From NCBI GenBank assembly GCA_041484845.1, contig JBGPIK010000373.1, forward strand, positions 1-6,794: 6,794 bases of DNA, in the 5' to 3' direction. This DNA is from JBGPIK01 sp041484845. GTDB lineage: Bacteria > Desulfobacterota > Binatia > UBA9968. A program made the translations under genes and the position numbers. Below the pieces are notes generated by a model. The model was given only the letters and a program-made list of their open reading frames with translations, ran no database searches and was not told the DNA's origin. Positions 1-4,285 of this stretch are shown here, in pieces (the stretch's first letter is position 1; each line of letters starts with the position of its first letter).

Positions 1-478
1 CAATCGGCGCGCTCAAGGCGACGCCAACCCAAAACCGCCGCGTCATATCGACAAGCTCCGGGTTGGCTTCCTCCTCCAAAGTTACCGTCCTGGGCTCCAG
101 CGCCATACCGCAGATCGGACAGGAACCGGGCTCCTGGCGCACAATCTCGGGGTGCATAGGACAAACGTATTCGGTTTTGACCGCAGGAGCGGCTGGAGCG
201 GCCGGCTCGAGAGCCATGCCGCATTTGGGACAAGCGCCGGGTTTAGACTCGCGCACTTCGGAATCCATTGGACAGACATAAACGCCGGCATTTGATCCGA
301 GAGTTTCAGGCGCATGTCCACCATGTTCCTGAGCAGCGGGCTGGAGAAACTGGTCCGGATTGGCTTTGAACTTTTCCAAGCAGGGCGTACAACAAAAGTA
401 AAACGTTTGGCCTTTATACTCGTACAACCCCGCGGCAGTATCGGGCTCGACATCCATCCCGCAAATCGGATCAATCAT
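1..478 (-). CDS. copA: Heavy-metal (probably copper) P-type ATPase, N-terminal part, cut by window edge
   Basis: The frame is open from ATG at 478 to the window edge and gives the first 159 residues. Residues 1-47 form a YHS-type metal-binding domain, starting MIDPICGMDVEP and containing FCCTPCLEKF (C6, C29, C30, C33). Two heavy-metal-binding domains follow: C69-P-M with C83-P-K-C86-G-M, and C106-P-M-H with C120-P-I-C123-G-M. They are joined by a Pro/Ala linker at 93-99. Residues 141-159 (ELVDMTRRFWVGVALSAPI) match the usual run into the first membrane helix of P1B ATPases. The CPC motif, DKTG loop and ATP site lie outside, so Cu(I)/Ag(I) export is inferred from family architecture and the Met-rich neighbour. 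No classical HMA domain is seen. GAGG and AGAGGA sit just before the ATG. It is the last visible gene of the 1683-1 cluster, 35 nt after the Met-rich gene. Confidence 0.92.
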   Translation of the reverse strand, partial: MIDPICGMDVEPDTAAGLYEYKGQTFYFCCTPCLEKFKANPDQFLQPAAQEHGGHAPETLGSNAGVYVCPMDSEVRESKPGACPKCGMALEPAAPAAPAVKTEYVCPMHPEIVRQEPGSCPICGMALEPRTVTLEEEANPELVDMTRRFWVGVALSAPI

Positions 479-513
479 ATTCCTCTACCTCACGCCGATT
501 CCGAAGCGTATCT

Positions 514-921
514 TCACTGCGTTTTCTTTATTCCCGCCTTCATCCGATCCGACATCTGCTTCATCATGCCGGACATATCACCCATCATCTTGGACATGTT
601 CTCGATCTCGGCCTGGCTCATCTTGCCGCTCCCCATCATCTGTCCCATCTCTCCCATCGTGCCAGACATGTTCCCCATCATCTGCCCCATCCCCTTCATG
701 TCTTCGCCTTTCATCATCCCCTTCGCCTTCATCATGCCGCCCATGCCTTTTTTTATCTCACCTATTTTCTCGTGCATCTCCTTCATCTTGCCCGTCATCT
801 GCATTCCGTCGTGGTCCATCTGCATGCCCTGTTTCATGGGCATTTCCTTTTTCTCCTGAGCTAGCGCCGGGACAAAACCAAGCGCGCCCGATAACACCGC
901 TACTGCAAGAACCTTTTTCAT
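514..921 (-). CDS. Secreted methionine-rich protein, probable periplasmic metal-binding protein
   Basis: This 135-residue protein begins at ATG 921, preceded by a strong GGAGGGG ribosome site. Residues 1-21 (MKKVLAVAVLSGALGFVPALA) read as a Sec signal peptide with cleavage after ALA. I count 31 Met in the roughly 114-residue mature chain (about 27%), mostly as MM, MxxM and MGxM clusters, plus H36 and H50 region histidines and no Cys. An internal near-repeat is visible: QMMGNMSGTMGEM and KMMGDMSGMMKQM. Such Met clusters bind Cu(I) or Ag(I) in known copper proteins (CopC/PcoC/CusF-like Met sites, CTR-type Met motifs), but I cannot assign this protein to a named family. It lies between the small membrane gene (38 nt gap) and the metal ATPase (35 nt gap), which supports a periplasmic metal buffer or chaperone. 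The mature part is charged and probably helical or disordered. A longer in-frame upstream start at 1074 lacks a signal peptide and would overlap the preceding gene, so it is rejected. Confidence 0.88.
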   Translation of the reverse strand: MKKVLAVAVLSGALGFVPALAQEKKEMPMKQGMQMDHDGMQMTGKMKEMHEKIGEIKKGMGGMMKAKGMMKGEDMKGMGQMMGNMSGTMGEMGQMMGSGKMSQAEIENMSKMMGDMSGMMKQMSDRMKAGIKKTQ

Positions 922-959
922 AACCCCTCCTTTAGTTTGTAAGTTTTCTCTTTGCTTAT

Positions 960-1221
960 TTATTTGACCGTGATGATGCTGGCATTGTGCATCCATGCGA
1001 TATACCAACCCGCAATCCACGCTAGAATCCCCATGTACACTGCGCCCCATACCATACTCACGGGATTTCCCCAAACGAAGCCGGGAATTAGTTCAAAAAG
1101 CGCCTGGTGCAGATCTCTTCCTTTCTTTAGCCGAAAGGACGAAGCCGTAACCAAGGCAGAGCACGTAAAATATCTCTATGCCCAGAACGCATCTCGATGC
1201 GTACTTGGTGGCGGACAACAT
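960..1221 (-). pseudogene. Small two-helix membrane protein with apparent +1 frameshift
   Basis: Translation from ATG 1221 gives MLSATKYASRCVLGIEIFYV and on to FVLSAKE, then runs into RKRSAPGAF and stops at 1093. The protein resumes in the next frame as GRDLHQALFELIPGFVWGNP, with the second helix WGAVYMGILAWIAGWYIAW, ending at TAA 960-962. Dropping one A at about 1122, inside AAAGAAAGGA, joins both halves into 86 residues: helix about 11-30, a Gly/Pro linker, helix about 53-77. The joined form looks like DUF5676-type small membrane proteins, a loose resemblance only. GGAGG at 1234-1230 is 8 nt from ATG 1221. An out-of-frame ATG at 1225 gives only 32 unlikely residues. It sits 33 nt after the Rieske gene and 38 nt before the Met-rich gene. 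Three explanations remain: a sequencing error in a purine run, a decayed gene, or programmed frameshifting. If read without a shift, only a 42-residue one-helix peptide results. Confidence 0.72.
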
Positions 1222-1225
1222 GCAT

Positions 1226-1258
1226 TTATCCTCCTTTCATCTCCTCGAATCGACTCAT
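1226..1258 (-). other. Tiny 10-codon ORF overlapping the Rieske stop
   Basis: ATG at 1258 overlaps the Rieske TGA as ATGA. The ORF reads MSRFEEMKGG and stops with TAA at 1226, directly before an ATG. It contains the ribosome site of the following gene. It could mediate translational coupling, or be chance. I see no independent ribosome site for it. Confidence 0.2.
1230..1234 (-). promoter_or_regulatory. Ribosome binding site deciding the start of the small membrane protein
   Basis: GGAGG lies 8 nt before ATG 1221 but only 4 nt before the out-of-frame ATG at 1225. The spacing favours 1221, the frame that encodes the hydrophobic helix. Confidence 0.6.
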
Positions 1259-1683
1259 GCTGCTTTGCTCACCACGACACGATCGGCACGCACATTTACT
1301 TCATACTTTTCCAACGGTCTGGGCGGCGGACCGCCGATGTTTTTTCCGTTAAGATCAAAATGACCGTTGTGGCAAGCGCACCATATGTGCTCCAAATCGG
1401 GTCGGTATTGGACTATGCAAGCCAGGTGAGTGCAGACGGCAGTAAAGGCCCGGAGGTCTCCCGCTGTAGTCCGAACCAAGATTCCGGGTTGGCTACCGAA
1501 GCGAAATATCTGTCCCGAATTAGGTTTTACCTCTTCAGGCTTAATCGAAAGAGTCACCATCCGTGACGTGGATTCTTCGACTTTCGGCGGAACCAGATAG
1601 CGAGCCACCGGATAGAATACGGTAACCAAAAGCGCGCCGACGCTTTTGGCGAGAAACCAGTCCAGAAAACTTTTTCTAGTCAT
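1255..1683 (-). CDS. Rieske [2Fe-2S] iron-sulfur protein, membrane anchored
   Basis: This 142-residue protein has the Rieske cluster boxes C84-T-H86-L-A-C89 and C102-A-C104-H105-N-G-H-F. By family rule C84, H86, C102 and H105 bind the cluster, and C89-C104 form the disulfide. Residues 113-123 (GKNIGGPPPRPL region) match the Pro loop. The N terminus TRKSFLDWF followed by a hydrophobic stretch (about 9-31) resembles a Tat signal-anchor, but with RK in place of RR. The positions that hold Ser and Tyr in high-potential Rieske proteins (CHGSHYD) are Gly107 and Phe109, which predicts a lower redox potential, as in menaquinol-type Rieske proteins (inference). It is the same size class as QcrA/PetA, but no cytochrome b or c1 gene is in the window, so membership of a bc complex is not shown. 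It is the first gene of the 1683-1 cluster. ATG 1683 has only a weak purine stretch upstream. The stop overlaps a tiny ORF in an ATGA. Confidence 0.9.
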   Translation of the reverse strand: MTRKSFLDWFLAKSVGALLVTVFYPVARYLVPPKVEESTSRMVTLSIKPEEVKPNSGQIFRFGSQPGILVRTTAGDLRAFTAVCTHLACIVQYRPDLEHIWCACHNGHFDLNGKNIGGPPPRPLEKYEVNVRADRVVVSKAA

Positions 1684-1735
1684 AATTTCTTAGCTGCCAT
1701 TTTCGGTCCGGCCAGACTCCGTCCTCTAACTCAGG

Positions 1736-1751
1736 TTCTCCCACTAGAGAA
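1736..1751. promoter_or_regulatory. 16-bp dyad upstream of the Rieske gene, possible operator
   Basis: TTCTC-N6-GAGAA is a perfect inverted repeat lying 53-68 nt upstream of the Rieske start. On the minus strand it directly follows TTGACT (1760-1755), a good -35-like hexamer. No convincing -10 is seen at standard spacing. The position fits a regulator site controlling the metal cluster, but no regulator family is recognised from the sequence. Confidence 0.3.
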
Positions 1752-1805
1752 AAAAGTCAACCCACTGTTGGGATTCACTGCTAAACCGTTACCAATGTCT
1801 CAAAG

Positions 1806-1832
1806 CCGCGCTTCCAGGGATGGAACGCGCGG
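1806..1832 (-). terminator. Hairpin after the DUF2934 gene, probable terminator
   Basis: CCGCGC-TTCCA pairs with TGGAA-(C)-GCGCGG across a GGGA loop: 11 bp with one bulged base. It begins 21 nt after the DUF2934 stop. On the minus strand it is followed by CTTTGAG, so the T-run is short and termination efficiency is uncertain. Confidence 0.45.
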
Positions 1833-1853
1833 GTAATGGTGGAAAAGAAAAAC

Positions 1854-2096
1854 TTAGCTCGTTCGTTTCTCTTTGGACCTACGACGCCGGCTACTAAGTG
1901 TTTTCGAGTTCATCTTGGTCTGGCTAGCGGCTTCGCTCAATACCTGGCGCTCTGCTTCAAGCCAATCGTCCAGATCGGAACCGTGCGCGTGACCTCGTTG
2001 CTGATATAATTCGTACGCCTTTTCGGCGATGCGCTGGCGCAGAGCGTCATCCTCCTTATTGACCTCCCTAGAACGATTGATTCGCGGCTTCTTCAC
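1854..2096 (-). CDS. DUF2934 domain protein
   Basis: With the GTG start at 2096 this is an 80-residue protein. Residues 22-54 (RIAEKAYELYQQRG, then G39 and DLDDWLEAERQ) match the DUF2934 pattern of a short helical domain with an invariant AY-L..RG and DWL.AE core. Its function is unknown. Both ends are strongly basic (MKKPRINRSR, and the Arg/Lys/Ser-rich tail 69-80), which may suggest nucleic-acid contact (inference). I chose GTG 2096 because GGAG at 2107-2104 lies 7 nt upstream, and MKKPR is a natural beginning. A longer GTG start at 2144 would add 16 basic residues but has a poor ribosome site. It appears to be a single-gene unit: a stem-loop lies about 160 nt upstream and a hairpin follows the stop. 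Confidence 0.75.
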   Translation of the reverse strand: MKKPRINRSREVNKEDDALRQRIAEKAYELYQQRGHAHGSDLDDWLEAERQVLSEAASQTKMNSKTLSSRRRRSKEKRTS

Positions 2097-2103
2097 CTTT
2101 TTT

Positions 2104-2107
2104 CTCC
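2104..2107 (-). promoter_or_regulatory. Ribosome binding site supporting the GTG start of the DUF2934 gene
   Basis: GGAG, 7 nt before GTG 2096. The alternative GTG at 2144 has no comparable site. Confidence 0.45.
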
Positions 2108-2253
2108 ACCTTCGCGCTCTGTTCACGGCGCATTTAGTCACCACTTTCTATTGGGGTGGGGACTTCGTCTACTGACAAGTCGTTGTCGGCCTAACCTGAA
2201 CACTTGTGATGTATTTCTTAAAACCGTTTCGAGCGGTCGATACGGCGGCATAA

Positions 2254-2283
2254 GTCTGGAGAGGGATTTTCTCCCCTCCAGAC
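2254..2283 (-). terminator. Strong stem-loop after the small secreted protein gene
   Basis: GTCTGGAG pairs exactly with CTCCAGAC. An inner GGGA/TCCC extends it to a 12-bp stem with one bulged A and a TTTTC loop. It starts 11 nt after the stop at 2295. Neither side has a T-run (the minus strand continues TTATGCC), so it may be a 3' end stabiliser or an atypical terminator. Confidence 0.45.
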
Positions 2284-2294
2284 CGCCACTACAC

Positions 2295-2600
2295 TTATTC
2301 ACCGGGTGAGTGAGAATAGCGCTCGCGCAGACGGAGTTTGAGTTCCTCCGCATCCGTGTGGATCCTGCCGTTGGCATCAAAGGCTCCGCTGGTAATTCTC
2401 CACCCATTCATTCCGCTATCCGAAGAATCTGGGATAACGTGAAGACGGGCGTTCGGGAAACGTCGCTTAGCCTCTTCGACGCCTGAGGCATTGACACAGA
2501 CTTCCGTCCCGTACTCTGTTTTTGTCTGAGCTGCCGCCTTCCCTGTCGAAAACAAGGCTGGAACCAGAGTCAGAGCCGCTGCCAAAAGAATCTTTTTCAT
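2295..2600 (-). CDS. Small secreted protein of unknown function, third gene of the sigma-factor operon
   Basis: This 101-residue protein starts at ATG 2600, 8 nt after a perfect AGGAGG. The GTG at 2609 lies at the edge of that site and is not used. Residues 1-24 form a clear signal peptide (MKKILLAAALTLVPALFSTG then KAAA|Q). The mature part of about 77 residues is hydrophilic, with one Cys (C35), a central GWRITSGAFDANGRIH that looks beta-rich, and a charged C-terminal helix (EELKLRLRERY). I do not recognise the family. It follows the anti-sigma gene by 63 nt on the same strand, so it probably belongs to the same regulon and could be an envelope effector or a signal input for the anti-sigma factor (inference). 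A stem-loop 11 nt after its stop likely ends the unit. Confidence 0.82.
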   Translation of the reverse strand: MKKILLAAALTLVPALFSTGKAAAQTKTEYGTEVCVNASGVEEAKRRFPNARLHVIPDSSDSGMNGWRITSGAFDANGRIHTDAEELKLRLRERYSHSPGE

Positions 2601-2608
2601 CGTTCTCA

Positions 2609-2614
2609 CCTCCT
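2609..2614 (-). promoter_or_regulatory. Consensus Shine-Dalgarno deciding the start at 2600
   Basis: AGGAGG inside AAAGGAGGTGA, 8 nt before ATG 2600. It is among the strongest ribosome sites in the window, which suggests high expression of the small secreted protein relative to the upstream regulators. Confidence 0.75.
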
Positions 2615-2663
2615 TTCATCGCTTCTGACTACTAATACGAGGATGGCGGCGAAATGCGATGCT

Positions 2664-3578
2664 CTATGCAACTTGAAAAGAAAGTTTGCGGCGAATGAAC
2701 AGGCCGAGAGCCGTTCCTACCAATGACCCGACGTAAGTCCCTGCGGCTGCGAACGCTATTACGCCCAAGCCATGATTATGGGACGCGCCCTGAAGATAAA
2801 TCGCGGGAGAGAGCAAGATCATTACAAGGAATGAAGCAATAAACAGGTTTTCTGAGGAACGAGGAGATCTGCTGATGCCGAAGATGAAGGCGCCGATAAA
2901 TGAAGCCAGACAACAATGGACCCACCAGGCGGTTACAAAAGTGTTCCCCACGCCAAAAAGGTATTCAGTCGCGCGCGCAATTTCATAGGCAGCCAACATT
3001 GCCACCCAGCGCAGCGATTCTAGTTCAAAAGCGACAAACGCGATAACCAAGGTCAGGAGCGCGATTGAAATTGAGCTGGCAGAGACCAGATTGAGCGGAA
3101 ATAACCCTGCCTTCTTATCTGTTAGAATCGACCAGAAACTCGCAGCAAAAAGCATCCACCAGAGGCTAAAGAGAGGCATGAGAAGATAGTAATGTTGAAC
3201 GCTCGGATCGATCAACCGGTGGATCAAACCATAGGAAATCGATGTCATGGCCAATCCGGCGGTGAGTGGAAATAGGGCTCGCCAGGGCCCTGTAAGAGGA
3301 ATTCTTGCGAACCAAGCCACTCGGGATTTTTCCCGCTTCAGACGGCCGAGAATCGTTTGCCGGGTGTTTTCATAAAGCTCGGCGGGAATCTCGGGATCGG
3401 GGAAAGCATCAAATCTCTGCAATGTGGCGGTGAATTCGCGCTCTTCCGTTGCGCACGACGAGCATTGAGCCAGATGAATATCGAGCGCGCGTTTTTCGTG
3501 GGAAAGAATCTCCCCTGTGATCTTCTTCACCACTAACGAGCTAAACTCTTTACAGCTTCCCTTTTGCTCAGGATTCAT
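2664..3578 (-). CDS. Polytopic anti-sigma factor with zinc-finger (ZAS-like) N terminus
   Basis: This is a 304-residue protein. The cytosolic N terminus has C9, H27 and the H35-x3-C39-x2-C42 signature of zinc anti-sigma domains, followed by a helical linker to about 90. About seven hydrophobic helices come next, near 102-121, 130-152, 160-184, 190-209, 212-234, 244-263 and 270-295. Most ECF anti-sigma factors have one helix, so this is a multi-pass form. Potential metal or redox ligands occur in or near the membrane: H221-C222-C223, and S266-H-N-H269. The ATG at 3578 overlaps the sigma gene's last 11 nt (ATGAATCCTGA), typical of coupled translation that balances the pair. By family rule it would bind and hold the sigma factor at the membrane until a signal arrives. 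The signal is unknown; the window context suggests metal or envelope redox stress (inference). Confidence 0.88.
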   Translation of the reverse strand: MNPEQKGSCKEFSSLVVKKITGEILSHEKRALDIHLAQCSSCATEEREFTATLQRFDAFPDPEIPAELYENTRQTILGRLKREKSRVAWFARIPLTGPWRALFPLTAGLAMTSISYGLIHRLIDPSVQHYYLLMPLFSLWWMLFAASFWSILTDKKAGLFPLNLVSASSISIALLTLVIAFVAFELESLRWVAMLAAYEIARATEYLFGVGNTFVTAWWVHCCLASFIGAFIFGISRSPRSSENLFIASFLVMILLSPAIYLQGASHNHGLGVIAFAAAGTYVGSLVGTALGLFIRRKLSFQVA

Positions 3579-4167
3579 CGGCGTACTTTCGTAATTGGCG
3601 CAAAGCTCTTTGGATTAGCTGGTTAACCGCCTCAGTTGACTTTCCCATTACCGTTCCAATCTGCTCGTACTTGAGACCCTGGAACCGACTCAATGTAAGT
3701 GCTTCTTTCTGGTCCTCGGTGAGACTGGCAAAAGCCTCCTTAAACGAGAGCAGGGTATGGCTGCCATCAGGAACGGCCCCGTTTATATACTCAGCATCTT
3801 CGCCTTCCGGCAGCTCAGCAATCTTCGGCTCCTTGGCCTTGAACCTGTCACGAATTAGGTTGTTGGCGATCGTATAAAGCCAGGGTTTAAAAGGCATCTC
3901 AGGCCGGTAAAGGGCTCGACCCCGATGTAGCCGTAGAAAAGTCTCCTGGAAAAGTTCCGCAGACGTATCCGGGTTATTTAACCTCCGCATTATAAACCCG
4001 TATATTTTCTTGTTGTATCGCCCGTAGATCTCCTCAAAAGCCGTCTCGACTCCAGCTTGGTATTGTGTCATCAACTCTTCATCGCTGAGCGACGCACACG
4101 CAGCCTCAACTGTATAATACGATCCCATCCCCATAAAACTACGGGCCAATGCTTTTCTTACGGTCAT
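3568..4167 (-). CDS. ECF-family RNA polymerase sigma factor
   Basis: This 199-residue protein has region 2 at about 29-111, with ELFQETFLRLHR (71-82) as region 2.2 and FKPWLYTIANNLIRDRFKAK (93-112) as the region 2.4 promoter -10 reader. A short linker follows. Region 4 at about 146-196 contains FASLTEDQKEALTLSRF and a helix-turn-helix (GLKYEQIGTVMGKSTEAVNQ). There is no region 1.1 or 3, as expected for ECF factors. The start is uncertain: ATG 4167 has no clear ribosome site, and ATGs at 4134 and 4128 would still keep region 2 intact. The frame is open upstream to a TGA at about 4257 without another common start codon. The gene overlaps the anti-sigma start by 11 nt. A possible self-regulated promoter lies at 4243-4270. 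Confidence 0.93.
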   Translation of the reverse strand: MTVRKALARSFMGMGSYYTVEAACASLSDEELMTQYQAGVETAFEEIYGRYNKKIYGFIMRRLNNPDTSAELFQETFLRLHRGRALYRPEMPFKPWLYTIANNLIRDRFKAKEPKIAELPEGEDAEYINGAVPDGSHTLLSFKEAFASLTEDQKEALTLSRFQGLKYEQIGTVMGKSTEAVNQLIQRALRQLRKYADES

Positions 4168-4242
4168 TATTACTTGGTTTCCCTGGAAGCTAGCCTTTGA
4201 TTTGCCGGCCTCTCCGAGCGTGTAAATACCCGAGATGATTCG

Positions 4243-4270
4243 TGAGACAATAGGTCAATGTGATTATTCC
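4243..4270 (-). promoter_or_regulatory. Candidate ECF-type promoter of the sigma operon
   Basis: GGAATAA (4270-4264), 15 nt, then GTCTCA (4248-4243) resembles the general ECF pattern of a GGAA-type -35 and a GTC-type -10. The start site would lie about 70 nt before the sigma ATG. An overlapping sigma70-like reading is TTGTCT and TATTTA at 16 nt spacing. Pattern match only. Confidence 0.3.
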
Positions 4271-4285
4271 TCCATTATGTAACGC

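Noticed and set aside
82..474. 130-codon minus-strand frame at the left edge
   Set aside because: The adjacent frame from 478 encodes the YHS and heavy-metal domains without a stop to the edge.
314..859. 181-codon plus-strand open frame
   Set aside because: It lies antisense to the Met-rich gene and the ATPase start. Its Ile/Pro/Phe-rich translation arises from the complement of repeated Met/Gly/Lys codons, with no ribosome site or domain.
960..1154. Independent 64-residue gene starting at TTG 1154
   Set aside because: Its first 11 residues (LVTASSFRLKK) do not look like a membrane-protein start and there is no ribosome site. The upstream frame supplies the missing helix.
952..1566. 204-codon plus-strand open frame
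   Set aside because: It is antisense to the Rieske and small membrane genes, has low-quality composition, and the minus strand has a clear domain.
2222..2238. Small hairpin ACCG-N7-CGGT followed by TTT on the minus strand
   Set aside because: Only a 4-bp stem, too weak to call a terminator beside the much stronger stem-loop at 2254-2283.
2138..2407. 89-codon minus-strand frame
   Set aside because: It overlaps the 3' end of the secreted-protein gene in another frame and runs through the stem-loop. No recognisable domain.
4195..4257. 20-codon minus-strand ORF from TTG 4257 with GGAGG upstream, a possible leader peptide
   Set aside because: TTG start, 10-11 nt spacing and no attenuator-like structure; it also overlaps the candidate promoter. 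Too weak to annotate.
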